From Bacillota bacterium (GTDB taxonomy: Bacteria; Bacillota; Sulfobacillia; Sulfobacillales; JAIMBI01): a stretch of 52,368 bases of DNA. The translations under genes and the position numbers were made by a program. Location of the stretch: NCBI GenBank assembly GCA_021820465.1, contig JAKADP010000008.1:1-52368 (forward strand), given 5' to 3'. Shown here one piece after another: positions 18,803 to 27,199 of this stretch (positions are counted from its first letter, which is position 1; each line of letters begins with the position of its first letter). Under the pieces are notes generated by a model. It saw only the letters and a program-made list of their open reading frames with translations. It was not told the DNA's origin and made no database searches.

Positions 18803-19612
18803 GTGCCGCAGGAGTGGACCCTAGGGGTGCAGGTGTCGGATCGCCGGCGGGGATCGGACCGCGTGGCGCAGCAGATTCAAGATGCGGTGGCGGCGGGCGC
18901 GCTTACCGTCGGCGAGCGCCTGCCCAACGAGCGGGAGCTGAGTCGGCTGTTTGGCGTCAGCCGGGCGACGATTCGCGAGGCGGTGCGGCGCCTGGAGACG
19001 GAAGGCATGGTGCAGGTGCGCCGCGGGGTGACCGGGGGGACGTTTGTGTCGCAGCCGGATCCCGGGCGGCTGGGCTTGGCCCTCTTGGCCCTCATCCGAT
19101 TTGGAGAAGCCACCGCCCACGACTTCACGGAGTTTCGCGCCGGGTTCGAGCCAGAAACCGCCTGGTGGGCCGCCCAGCGCGCCGATGCCGCGGACCGGCT
19201 GCAGCTCAGGGCGCTGGCGGACGACGTGATGGCGCGCGCCCACATCGAGGACCTGCCGTGGCCGGAGTTTGCCGCCGGGGATATTCGGTTTCACCAAGCC
19301 GTGGCGGACGCCAGCAAGAACCCGATTCGGGTTGCCGTCATGCTGGCCGTCCACGAGGCGTTCCGGCAGTCCTCGGCCACCATTGTGGGCCACGACTCCA
19401 GCGCATGGCGGATCGACCAGGCGCGGCAGCTGGCGGCGGTGGCGGCGGCCGTCGCGGCGGCCGATGCGGGGGAGGCCCGCCGCTGCATGGCCCTGCACGT
19501 GCAGGTGAATGCGGCCGCGGCCCAGGCGGCTCTGGAGTCGGATACCGCGAGCGCGCCGAGAGGCGGGGACGCCGCGAAGAACTGGAACAAAGGAGACGGT
19601 CAACATGGGTGA
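18803..19612 (+). CDS. GntR-family (FadR-type) transcriptional regulator
   Basis: 269 residues. The N-terminal winged helix is clear (LTVGERLPNERELSRLFGVS, RATIREAVRRLETEGMVQVR), followed by an all-helical FCD ligand domain with the metal-site residues in GDIRFHQAVADASKNP and MALHVQVN. FCD members respond to small carboxylates or amino acids and are usually local repressors. As first gene of the hydroxyproline operon it probably controls it, sensing hydroxyproline or an intermediate. The GTG start lies 7 bases behind GGGGGG. The stop overlaps the next gene by 8 bases, with AAAGGAGA for the next start inside this gene's end. Confidence 0.92.
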   Translation: MPQEWTLGVQVSDRRRGSDRVAQQIQDAVAAGALTVGERLPNERELSRLFGVSRATIREAVRRLETEGMVQVRRGVTGGTFVSQPDPGRLGLALLALIRFGEATAHDFTEFRAGFEPETAWWAAQRADAADRLQLRALADDVMARAHIEDLPWPEFAAGDIRFHQAVADASKNPIRVAVMLAVHEAFRQSSATIVGHDSSAWRIDQARQLAAVAAAVAAADAGEARRCMALHVQVNAAAAQAALESDTASAPRGGDAAKNWNKGDGQHG

Positions 19613-20489
19613 ACGAGGCCCGGAGAAGTTCCCAGGCATCTACGTGGCGATCGTGACGCCGATGACGGCGGCGGGGGAGCCGGACTACGCGCGGCTGGCG
19701 GACCATGCGCAGTGGCTCCTGGCCGAAGGGGTGGACGGGCTGGTGGTGTCCGGGACATGTGGCGAGTATGCGTCCTTGGACCCCGACGAGCGTGAGCGGG
19801 TGGTGGAGACGGTGCTGACCGCCGCCGGGCCCCACCCGGTCATTGTGGGAGTGGCCGCGCCGGCCACGCGGGCCGTGGTGCACTGGGCGACCCATGCCAA
19901 GGCGCACGGCGCGCGCGCGCTGATGGCGCTGCCGCCGCTGCTGTACCGGCCCACCCCCGAGGAAGTCGAGGCGCACTTTGCCGCCATCAATGCCGTTGGG
20001 CTTCCCATTATCGCGTACAACAACACGCACGACACCCCGGTGGACCTGACGCCTGAGGTGTTCGCCTCGCTCGCCCATTTGAAAAATCTGGTGGCGGTCA
20101 AAGAGTTTTCGGGAGACGTGCGGCGCATCTCGACGCTCATCACCCAGACGAACCTGGAAGTGCTGGCGGGAGCGGACGATCTGGTGCTGGAAAGCTTGCT
20201 GATGGGGGCGACCGGATGGATCGCCGGGCTGACCAATGTGGTTCCCCGCGAGTCCGTGCACCTGTACCACCTAGCCCGAGCGGGCCGCCTAGACGCCGCA
20301 AGAGCCTTGTACCGCACGCTCCTGCCGCTTCTCCGCTATGACTCCACACCGCTCTTGGTGCAGGCCATCAAGTTTGCGCTGGCCGAGCGCGGCCACGACG
20401 TGGGGGGGACGCGGCCCCCGCGCCTGCCGCTCGCGGCCGTCCACCAACAGGCGATTCGGGCCGCCCTGGCGGCGCTGCCGGCGGAGTGA
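19605..20489 (+). CDS. DapA-family deaminase, probably pyrroline-4-hydroxy-2-carboxylate deaminase
   Basis: 294 residues in the dihydrodipicolinate synthase / N-acetylneuraminate lyase superfamily (TIM barrel, Schiff-base chemistry). Seen: GIYVAIVTPMTAAGEPDYARL, GLVVSGTCGEYASL, the tyrosine in PIIAYNNTHDTPVDLTPEVF, the Schiff-base lysine in LVAVKEFSGDVRRI and AGADDLVLESLLMGATGWIAG. Specificity comes from context: with the epimerase, dehydrogenase and semialdehyde dehydrogenase alongside, the expected reaction is conversion of 1-pyrroline-4-hydroxy-2-carboxylate to 2-oxoglutarate semialdehyde and ammonia. The ATG has an AAAGGAGA ribosome site, and the stop overlaps the next start (GTGA). Confidence 0.88.
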   Translation: MGERGPEKFPGIYVAIVTPMTAAGEPDYARLADHAQWLLAEGVDGLVVSGTCGEYASLDPDERERVVETVLTAAGPHPVIVGVAAPATRAVVHWATHAKAHGARALMALPPLLYRPTPEEVEAHFAAINAVGLPIIAYNNTHDTPVDLTPEVFASLAHLKNLVAVKEFSGDVRRISTLITQTNLEVLAGADDLVLESLLMGATGWIAGLTNVVPRESVHLYHLARAGRLDAARALYRTLLPLLRYDSTPLLVQAIKFALAERGHDVGGTRPPRLPLAAVHQQAIRAALAALPAE

Positions 20490-21694
20490 CCGGCCAGTCT
20501 CCCAGGGTCGTGGTGGTGGGCGCCGGGGTCATCGGCGCCGCCATCACGTTTGTGCTGAGCCGGGCGGGAGTGCCGGTGACGCTGGTGGATCGCGGCCCGC
20601 TGGGCGGAGGGACGTCCAGTCGGTGCGACGGCAACGTGCTGGTGATCGACAAGGACCCCGGCTACCAAGGGGCGCTGGCCCACCTGTCGCAGGAGCTGCT
20701 GCACGCGTGGGCGGGCGAGCTGGGGGAGATCGAGTACCGGCGGCCCGGCAGCTATCTGGCCCTGGCCGGGGACGACGAGGTGGAGCCGGCGCGGACCTGG
20801 GTGGCGGACCAGCGCCGGGGGGGCTTGGACTTCCAGTACCTCGAGGCGGCGGCCACGCATCGCGCGATGCCGGATTTGGCCGCAGATGTCCCGGGCAGTG
20901 TGTACTCGCCCACCGACAGCACGCTGAATCCCCTGGCTTACGTGGCGGCGCTGGTGGCCAAGAGCCGGCAGCGAGGCGCCGCCACGCGGCCTCACAGCCC
21001 GGTGGCGGCCATTGCCACCAGCGGGGGCCGCGCCGCAGGGGTGCAGCTGGAGGACGGCTCCACGCTGGCCGCCGACGTGGTGGTGGTGGCGGCGGGCGTG
21101 TGGACCCCCGACTTGCTGGAGCCACTGGGCGTGACGGTGCCCATTGTGCCCCGGCGCGGCCATCTGGTGGTGACCACCAAGGGGCCGCGCTTCGGCGATG
21201 TCAAGGTGATGGAGTTTGGCTACCTGATGGCGAAGTTTGGCCGGGAGCGCACGGTCCCGGCCGACGTGGACCGATACGGCGTGGCGCTGGTGTACGAGCC
21301 CACTCGGGCCGGCAACTTTATTTTAGGCAGCAGCCGGGAGTTCGCCGGGTTTGACACCACCCCCAACCCCGACGTGCTGCGCGCGATCGTGCGGCGCGCG
21401 CTCCGATTTTATCCGGCCATGGCCGAGGCCTCCGTGCTGCGCGGATTTGCCGGGCTTCGGCCCTGGACGCCGGACCACCTGCCGGTGGTGGGTTGGGTGC
21501 CCGCGGTGCCCGGCCTCCTGGTGGCCGCAGGCCACGAGGGCGACGGCATTGGCCTGGCGGCCGTGACCGGTCAGCTGGTGGGCGATCTGATAAGGCAAGA
21601 GCGCCCTCCGCTGCCGATGGAGCCGCTGGCGGTGGACCGGTTTGGCCCGGACGTGTTACAGGAGGCGGGCGTGTGGGACAAGACGCGGATTTAA
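20486..21694 (+). CDS. FAD-dependent D-hydroxyproline dehydrogenase, DAO-fold subunit
   Basis: 402 residues of the D-amino-acid oxidase / glycine oxidase fold. The FAD-binding motif is VVVVGAGVIGAAITFVLSRAG with TLVDRGPLGGGTSSRCDGN; the C-terminal block GFAGLRPWTPDHLPVVG and AAGHEGDGIGLAA closes the FAD site. Proteins of this type form the substrate-oxidising (beta) subunit of multi-subunit amine dehydrogenases (hydrogen cyanide synthase HcnC, dye-linked proline dehydrogenase, cis-4-hydroxy-D-proline dehydrogenase). The next three genes encode the other expected parts, two iron-sulfur proteins and an NAD-type flavoprotein. The start is the GTG of a GTGA overlap. Confidence 0.9.
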   Translation: MTGQSPRVVVVGAGVIGAAITFVLSRAGVPVTLVDRGPLGGGTSSRCDGNVLVIDKDPGYQGALAHLSQELLHAWAGELGEIEYRRPGSYLALAGDDEVEPARTWVADQRRGGLDFQYLEAAATHRAMPDLAADVPGSVYSPTDSTLNPLAYVAALVAKSRQRGAATRPHSPVAAIATSGGRAAGVQLEDGSTLAADVVVVAAGVWTPDLLEPLGVTVPIVPRRGHLVVTTKGPRFGDVKVMEFGYLMAKFGRERTVPADVDRYGVALVYEPTRAGNFILGSSREFAGFDTTPNPDVLRAIVRRALRFYPAMAEASVLRGFAGLRPWTPDHLPVVGWVPAVPGLLVAAGHEGDGIGLAAVTGQLVGDLIRQERPPLPMEPLAVDRFGPDVLQEAGVWDKTRI

Positions 21695-21984
21695 GCGGCT
21701 CCGACCGCGACCCGGTGGTGTGCCGCTGCGAAGCGGTGCGGGTGGGCGATCTGCTGGGGGCCCGGGATGCCTGGGCCATTGATAGCCTGAGGCAATTGAA
21801 GCTGCTGACCCGCGCGGGCATGGGGATTTGCCAAGGCCGGGTGTGCGGCCCGCTGCTGGAGGCCCTGGCGCGCGGATGGGGATGGGATCCCACCGGCGCC
21901 CTGGCATCCCGGCCGCCCGCCCGCCCGTGGCCGATGCAGCTGGCACGGGGCACCGATGAGGGGGGGCGCGCCGATGAGCGCTGA
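21673..21984 (+). CDS. BFD-like [2Fe-2S] subunit of the D-hydroxyproline dehydrogenase
   Basis: 103 residues. The four cysteines of a BFD-type [2Fe-2S] domain are present: CRCE near residue 17 and CQGRVC some 33 residues later, separated by LGARDAWAIDSLRQLKLLTR. The start is the GTG at 21673, placed 7 bases after GGAGG and overlapping the end of the previous gene by 22 bases in another frame. In related complexes this domain is often fused to the C-terminus of the large flavoprotein; here it is a separate gene. It should pass electrons between the two flavin subunits. The last 30 residues are Pro/Ala/Arg-rich and outside the domain. Confidence 0.85.
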   Translation: MGQDADLSGSDRDPVVCRCEAVRVGDLLGARDAWAIDSLRQLKLLTRAGMGICQGRVCGPLLEALARGWGWDPTGALASRPPARPWPMQLARGTDEGGRADER

Positions 21985-22261
21985 GACGGTGCGCTTTTGG
22001 CTCGACGGCGCCGAGCGCAGGGGGCCGGCGGGCGTCCCGGTGGGCTTTGTGCTGTACGCGCAGGGAGAGCGCATCTTGGGATGGAACGAGGCCACGGGTG
22101 CGCCGCGCGGACTCTACTGCGGAATTGGGCACTGCTTTGAGTGCCGCCTCACGATTGACGGGGTCCGGGATCAGCGGGCCTGCCTGGTGCCGCTTGCCGC
22201 CGAGATGCAGCTCACGCGGCAGGCGCCCCCGCCGGCGCTGACGTTCCAGGAGGTCCCGTGA
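21974..22261 (+). CDS. Ferredoxin-like [2Fe-2S] subunit (HcnA-type)
   Basis: 95 residues. The plant-ferredoxin-type cysteine pattern is clear: C-x4-C-x2-C in LYCGIGHCFECRLTIDG followed by the fourth cysteine in DQRACLVPL. This is the small subunit of HcnABC-like dehydrogenases. The ATG at 21974 lies 7 bases after GGGGGGG; it overlaps the preceding stop by 11 bases. A more upstream ATG (21956) is in frame but worse placed. The stop overlaps the next GTG (GTGA). Confidence 0.88.
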   Translation: MSAETVRFWLDGAERRGPAGVPVGFVLYAQGERILGWNEATGAPRGLYCGIGHCFECRLTIDGVRDQRACLVPLAAEMQLTRQAPPPALTFQEVP

Positions 22262-23469
22262 GCGCCGCCACCTGCGACGCGGTCGTGGTGGGTGCCGGGC
22301 CGGCCGGGCTGGCCGCCGCCGGCACCCTCACGGCGCGGGGGCATTCGGTGCTGCTGGTGGACGAGGCGCCTGTACCCGGCGGCCGCCTGAGGGCGCAGTG
22401 GTACCGGCTGGGCTCGGCGGTTTGGGACGGCCGCGCCGAGGTGCGCCGCCTGGTGGAGGGCGTGGGCGCGGGCGCCACCTGGCGACTGGGCACGGCGGTG
22501 CATGCGGTGTCCGGCACGTCGGACGAGGGGTTTGCGGTGGACCTAGGCGCGGAGGTTGTCCGGGCCCGCACCGTGCTGCTGGCCACGGGCGCCACCGAGG
22601 TGCCGCTGGCCATGCCCGGCTGGACCCTGCCTGGGGTGCTGGCGGTTGGGGCGGCGCAAACCTTGTGGCGGGGATGGCACATGGCACCGGGCCGCCGGGG
22701 CGTGATCGTGGGCATCAATCCCTTGGGATTCGCGGTAGCGCAGGAGCTGGCCGACGCGGGGCTGGCGTCGCTGGCCGTGGTGATGCCGCCCCCCGGCTTG
22801 GCCACGGCGCACCTGGGATCGGTCGGGGAGCAGTGGGACCGCCTGCTGGCCCTGGCCGCCGGCGCGCCGCCCTGGGCCAAGCCGGTCGCCGGGCTGCTGC
22901 ACGGCCGGCCGGGCTGGCGGCGGGCCGCGATGCGCTGGTTTCCCGCCCAGGGCATTCGGGTCGCAGGGGCGCGGCTTCAGCTCACGCGGCAGGCGCTCGC
23001 GCTGGAGGGCGCCGATCGGGTGGAGGCGGTGCGCCTGCAGCGGCTGGATGCCGGCGGAGAGCCGGTGGGAGCGCCCTGGCGGGAAGCGGTGGACTTCGTG
23101 CTGCTGGCGGGCGGGCTCCGGCCGCTCGGGGAGCTGCTGGGACAGGTGGGGGCGGCGATGGGACACTACGAGGGCTTGGGGGGCGACGTGCCGCTGGTGA
23201 CCACCCGGCTGGCCACGTCGCGGCCGGGCGTGTTTGCGGCCGGCAATACGCTGGGCATCGAGTCGGCCCGGGTGGCCATGGCCCAAGGAGGGCTGGCCGG
23301 GCTCGGCATGGCCGCGCATCTGGGCGACGAGCCGCCCGAGGACGCCTGGCAGCGCGCGCGCGGTGCCATGGCCGCCGCGCGCCGCCAGGTGCCGTTCACC
23401 TTTCAGCCAGGGCTCATGCAGGCGCGGGCCCAGCATCGTCAGGACAGCGCGCGGGAGGTGGGGCCGTGA
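22258..23469 (+). CDS. NAD(P)-type FAD oxidoreductase subunit (HcnB-type)
   Basis: 403 residues. The N-terminal dinucleotide motif DAVVVGAGPAGLAAAGTL and the first-domain end VLLATGATEVPLAMPGWTLP are typical of the alpha subunit of hydrogen cyanide synthase / opine oxidase / hydroxyproline dehydrogenase complexes. A second nucleotide-binding region follows (GRRGVIVGINPLGFAVAQELA, with GxNPxG rather than GxGxxG, so an NAD site may be lost). The C-terminus SRPGVFAAGNTLGIESARVAMAQGGLAG matches the closing FAD motif. It lacks a C-terminal BFD domain, supplied here by the separate upstream gene. Start and stop are GTGA overlaps. Confidence 0.88.
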   Translation: MSAATCDAVVVGAGPAGLAAAGTLTARGHSVLLVDEAPVPGGRLRAQWYRLGSAVWDGRAEVRRLVEGVGAGATWRLGTAVHAVSGTSDEGFAVDLGAEVVRARTVLLATGATEVPLAMPGWTLPGVLAVGAAQTLWRGWHMAPGRRGVIVGINPLGFAVAQELADAGLASLAVVMPPPGLATAHLGSVGEQWDRLLALAAGAPPWAKPVAGLLHGRPGWRRAAMRWFPAQGIRVAGARLQLTRQALALEGADRVEAVRLQRLDAGGEPVGAPWREAVDFVLLAGGLRPLGELLGQVGAAMGHYEGLGGDVPLVTTRLATSRPGVFAAGNTLGIESARVAMAQGGLAGLGMAAHLGDEPPEDAWQRARGAMAAARRQVPFTFQPGLMQARAQHRQDSAREVGP

Positions 23470-24470
23470 AGTGGCAGCGGGTGTGGCACACCATTGAGAG
23501 TCACACGGGGGGCAACCCCACGCGAACCATTGTGTCCGGGGTGCCGCCCGTGCCGGGGCGCACCATGCTGGAGAAAATGCGCTACCTCGAGGCGCATCAC
23601 GATGACATCCGCCAAGCGCTGATGTATGAGCCGCGGGGGCACGGCGTCATGTCGGGCGCCGTGCTGCTGCCGCCTGCAGACCCGGCGGCGGACGTGGGCG
23701 TCGTCTACATTGAAGTGGGCGGATATCTCCCGATGTGCGGGCACGACACCATCGGGGTGGTGACCGCCCTGCTGGAGACGGGCCAGCTGCCCGCGACCGA
23801 GCCCGAGACGGCGCTTGGGCTGGACACGCCGGCCGGTTTGGTGCGGGTGGTGGCCCAGGTCCGAGCCGGCCGGGTCCAGTCGGTGCGGTTCACCAATGTG
23901 CCGGCCTTTGTTTTGCATCAGGATGTGGCCCTAGCCGTGCCTGGAGTGGGCCCCGTGCTCATGGACATTGCCTGGGGCGGAAATTTTTACGGCCTGGTGG
24001 AGGCGGCGGCGGTGGGCGTGGTGCTGGAGCCATCGGGTGCCGCCCACGCCATTCGCGTGGCCCAGGCCATTCGCGCCGCAGCGGCCGAATCCGTGGACGT
24101 GCGCCATCCCGTGCTTGGGGGGGTGGAGGGGCTGACGCACATCGAGTTTTATGGACCCGCGCGCGGGGGGGCGGCGGACGTGCGCAACATGGTGGTTGTG
24201 CCTCCGGGCGGCGTGGATCGCTCCCCGTGCGGCACGGGCACGGCCGCCAAGGCGGCGGTGCTGCACGCCCGCGGGCTCCTGCCGCTGGGGAGCGCCTTTC
24301 GCCATCAGAGTGTGACCGGGGCGGTGTTCACCGCCACGGCGCTCGAAGCTGCCCAAGTGGGCGGCCTGCCCGCGCTGGTGGTGGCGGTGGAGGGCTCGGC
24401 CCAGGTTTACGGCGAGTCCACCTTCGTGCGGGAGGCCGACGACCCGCTGGGCGGGTTTCTGGTGCCCTAG
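23466..24470 (+). CDS. 4-Hydroxyproline 2-epimerase (proline racemase family)
   Basis: 334 residues. Both catalytic cysteines are present: GYLPMCGHDTIG and DRSPCGTGTAAK. That separates racemases and epimerases from the hydroxyproline dehydratases, which carry Thr or Ser at one position. IESHTGGNPTRTIVSG and GNFYGLVEA are further family blocks. The epimerase would convert trans-4-hydroxy-L-proline to cis-4-hydroxy-D-proline, the substrate of the dehydrogenase encoded just upstream. Proline racemase activity cannot be excluded from sequence alone; the gene cluster favours hydroxyproline. The GTG start overlaps the previous stop (GTGA). Confidence 0.92.
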   Translation: MKWQRVWHTIESHTGGNPTRTIVSGVPPVPGRTMLEKMRYLEAHHDDIRQALMYEPRGHGVMSGAVLLPPADPAADVGVVYIEVGGYLPMCGHDTIGVVTALLETGQLPATEPETALGLDTPAGLVRVVAQVRAGRVQSVRFTNVPAFVLHQDVALAVPGVGPVLMDIAWGGNFYGLVEAAAVGVVLEPSGAAHAIRVAQAIRAAAAESVDVRHPVLGGVEGLTHIEFYGPARGGAADVRNMVVVPPGGVDRSPCGTGTAAKAAVLHARGLLPLGSAFRHQSVTGAVFTATALEAAQVGGLPALVVAVEGSAQVYGESTFVREADDPLGGFLVP

Positions 24471-24504
24471 ATTCGTGGCGGGAGCAAGCGAGGGGAGGCT
24501 GGCG

Positions 24505-25266
24505 GTGCTGGACGTGGCGCGCGTCGTGGAAGCTTGGGACTGGCATGTGGCGGGGCAGGCCGTCCGCGTCTTTCGCCCGGGCTGGGCCGGGGGCGCGGAG
24601 CCCGACGAGGCCCAGCGGGTGCAAGGGGTGGCCGAGCCTTGGGGCTTCGCAGGATTGGTGGGCGTGTCGGTGAGGCCCGATGGGTCGCTGCTGGCCTGGG
24701 ATGCCGGGGGGGTGTGGCCCGACTTGGTGAGTGCCCGCATCGCCTTGGCGCATTCGCAGGCGTGGGAGGCGGGCCGGGTGGCGCCCAGCGGCCTCGACGT
24801 GCCGCTGGGGCCCACGAGGACCTTGCCCGGCGAGCTGTCCCCGCTGCGCCGGGTCGAGGGGGCGGCGGGGGCCACGCTGGTGCTGGCGGCTCCGAGCTGT
24901 CGCGTGCCGCTGGACTTTCCCCACGGGGACGCGCTGGCCGAGCTGGCCCACCGCATGCGCACCCAGGCGGAAGACCCCGGGGCCACGGCGGTGCTGGCAG
25001 ACCCCGCCATCCGGCGAGTCGTGGGCTTCAGGCCAAGCGGCGAGTGCTGGCGGGGGCCGCAGGACGTGCTGGCCGCGGCGCTGGCGGCCGGGCGGGACGA
25101 AGGCTGGGAGCTGTCCGGCGACTGGACGGGGTTCACGAACCTGCCGGTGTCGGTGCGGGCGGCCGAGGGAGGCCAGTCCGCGCACCTCGCCGTGGCGGCC
25201 CACCTGGTGGCGCTGCGCCGCTTCTATGATGTTCCGGGCGCGCTGCCGCCTTTTGTCTTGCGCTGA
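24505..25266 (+). CDS. Unknown protein at the end of the hydroxyproline operon
   Basis: 253 residues if the GTG at 24505 is used; it follows AGGGGAGG by 6 bases. A GTG at 24475 would add 10 residues. I do not recognise the family. No signal peptide or membrane segment is seen. Notable pieces are VVEAWDWHVAGQAVRVFRPG, WGFAGLVGVSVRPDGSLLAW, PLGPTRTLPGELSPLRR, APSCRVPLDFPHGDALAELA and DWTGFTNLPVSVRAAEG. It contains two cysteines and no obvious nucleotide-binding motif. It lies only 34 bases after the epimerase and has the same base composition, so it probably belongs to the operon; an accessory or lactam/amide-related role would be guesswork. Confidence 0.75.
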   Translation: MLDVARVVEAWDWHVAGQAVRVFRPGWAGGAEPDEAQRVQGVAEPWGFAGLVGVSVRPDGSLLAWDAGGVWPDLVSARIALAHSQAWEAGRVAPSGLDVPLGPTRTLPGELSPLRRVEGAAGATLVLAAPSCRVPLDFPHGDALAELAHRMRTQAEDPGATAVLADPAIRRVVGFRPSGECWRGPQDVLAAALAAGRDEGWELSGDWTGFTNLPVSVRAAEGGQSAHLAVAAHLVALRRFYDVPGALPPFVLR

Positions 25267-25383
25267 GCGGTGCGGAGCTGGGGGAGCTCCGGCGGGAAAT
25301 TTCGCGGGTGGGGTCGATTGTCCGGCGGCCTTGTGGTACAAACAGCGCAATCGGGGGCGTAAGGCCAAAGGGCGGGTGGCGGC

Positions 25384-27153
25384 ATGCGGCGGCGATTCCA
25401 GCAGCGCACCATGGTGATCATGGGGCTGGCCGCGCTTTGGGTGGCGTGGATCGCCTGGCGCCTGGTCGATGTTCAGGTGGTGCAGGCCGCGCACCTGGCC
25501 AGCTTGGCGCGGCAGGAGCACGTGCACACCTTCACGCTGACCGCCCCACGCGGGTCGATTCTGGACCGCAATGGCCGAGTGCTGGCGGTGGATGAGCCGT
25601 CCTACACGGTGACGGCCGCTCCGCGCACGATTGCCAACACGGCGCAGCTCACCAAGGATCCTGGCCTCGTCCACCAAGAGGCGGTGCTGCTGGCCAAGAC
25701 CCTGCCGTACACCGTATCCCAGCTGGCCTCTGCGCTGTCGGGCACGCTTTGGTACCGGCTCATCGACCCATACCTGGCTCCGAGCAAGGCGCACGTGCTG
25801 CAGGCCGAGGCCAGCCAGCTGCCGGGCATCACGCTGGTGCCGACAGAGCGGCGCGTCTATCCGAATGGCACGCTGGCCGCTCCCGTGCTGGGATTTGTCA
25901 ACGCGTCGTCCCAGGGCCTGGCCGGGATCGAGTATGAGGACAACAAGATTTTGGCCGGCACCAACGGGCACTGGACCGTGGCCACGGACGTGAGCGGGGC
26001 GCCTCTGCCGGCCACCACTATCTCGCAGCAGGCCGCCAAACCCGGCGACAGCGTGGAGCTCACCATCGACAGCAACATCCAGTACGAGGTGCAGCAGCTG
26101 TTGGCCGCGCAGGTCAAGAAATGGCATGCGCAGAACGGGGCCGTCATCATCATGGACCCCAACACCGGAGCCGTGCTGGCGATGGCCAACTATCCGACGT
26201 TCAATCCCAACCAGTACTATCTCGCCAACCCGGCGACGCTGACCAACTGGGCCGTGTCGGACCCCGTGCCGCCCGGATCGATCTTCAAGCCGGTGACCGC
26301 GTCGGCCGGCCTGATGGACGGTGTCGTCCAGCCGACCACCATGTTTCACACGGTGGGGTATCAATACGTCAACGGGGTCCGCATCGACGATTGGATGCCC
26401 AATGGCTGGGGATGGATTTCGTTTACCCGCGGATTGGAGCTGTCGTCGGACCAAGTGTTCATGGACGTGGCGCTGAAGCTGGGCGTGGCTCGCCTGTACG
26501 CCATGATGAAGAGCTACGGGTTTTTTCACGCCGCGCAAATCGGACTGCCGGGCAGCAGCCCCGGTGTATTCATTCCCCAGAGCCAGGTCAACGCGGTGGA
26601 CTTGGCGACAATTGGGTTTGGGCAGGGGATTGCCGTGACGCCGATTCAGGAGGCGACGATGATTGCGGCCGTCGCCAACGGGGGCGAGCTGTACAAGCCC
26701 CGCATTCGGCGGGCCATTATCGGGCCCACGGGCCAGGTGCTGAAGCGATTTCACGCGGTGCCCGAGGGCCGGCCGATTGACAGCACCGTGGCCCACGACC
26801 TGCACGTCATGATGGAGCGCGAGGTGGGCTACGGCACCGGCGTGCCGGTGCAGGTGCCGGGGTATACGTGGGCGGGCAAGACCGGCACTGCCCAGCAGAT
26901 TGTCAACGGCAAGACGTCCAACAGCGTGTACGTGTCGTCATATGCCGGCTACGGGCCCATGCCCAACCCCCGGTTTGCCATGATCGTGATGATCAACCAC
27001 CCGATTGGCGGCATGTACGGAGCGCAGGTGGCCGCCCCGCTGTGGCGTGCGATTGCCAAGTGGCTCATGGGGTACTGGCACATCGCGCCTTACGTCACCA
27101 ACAACCTGCCCAATGGGGTGCCTCAGGGCAACTCCATACCGCCCGGTCCCTAG
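25384..27153 (+). CDS. Class B penicillin-binding protein (PBP2/MrdA-like transpeptidase)
   Basis: 589 residues. One N-terminal membrane segment (MVIMGLAALWVAWIAWRLVD), the dimerisation domain with RGSILDRNGRVLAVDEPSYT, then the transpeptidase domain with the three active-site motifs: SIFK (in PPGSIFKPVTA), SSD (in ELSSDQVFMDVALKLG) and KTGT (in YTWAGKTGTAQQ). SxD rather than SxN in the second motif is typical of PBP2 (cell elongation) rather than FtsI (division). It cross-links peptidoglycan outside the membrane. It is a monocistronic-looking gene, not next to rodA, mreBCD or the division cluster, so it may be an extra copy. The ATG lies behind a weak AAAGGGCGGG site. Confidence 0.9.
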   Translation: MRRRFQQRTMVIMGLAALWVAWIAWRLVDVQVVQAAHLASLARQEHVHTFTLTAPRGSILDRNGRVLAVDEPSYTVTAAPRTIANTAQLTKDPGLVHQEAVLLAKTLPYTVSQLASALSGTLWYRLIDPYLAPSKAHVLQAEASQLPGITLVPTERRVYPNGTLAAPVLGFVNASSQGLAGIEYEDNKILAGTNGHWTVATDVSGAPLPATTISQQAAKPGDSVELTIDSNIQYEVQQLLAAQVKKWHAQNGAVIIMDPNTGAVLAMANYPTFNPNQYYLANPATLTNWAVSDPVPPGSIFKPVTASAGLMDGVVQPTTMFHTVGYQYVNGVRIDDWMPNGWGWISFTRGLELSSDQVFMDVALKLGVARLYAMMKSYGFFHAAQIGLPGSSPGVFIPQSQVNAVDLATIGFGQGIAVTPIQEATMIAAVANGGELYKPRIRRAIIGPTGQVLKRFHAVPEGRPIDSTVAHDLHVMMEREVGYGTGVPVQVPGYTWAGKTGTAQQIVNGKTSNSVYVSSYAGYGPMPNPRFAMIVMINHPIGGMYGAQVAAPLWRAIAKWLMGYWHIAPYVTNNLPNGVPQGNSIPPGP

Positions 27154-27199
27154 CCGCTGCTATCCGGCAGCGTCCGTGCGAACAGTTTGGAGGCTTCCT

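Noticed and set aside
22398-23465. Long N-terminal extension of the epimerase frame
   Set aside because: The frame is open through the upstream oxidoreductase gene, but the epimerase family start is at the GTG of the GTGA overlap.
24328-26805. An 825-codon open frame on the minus strand
   Set aside because: It is antisense to the epimerase, unknown gene and PBP2 and has the same His/Arg/Gly-rich chance composition.
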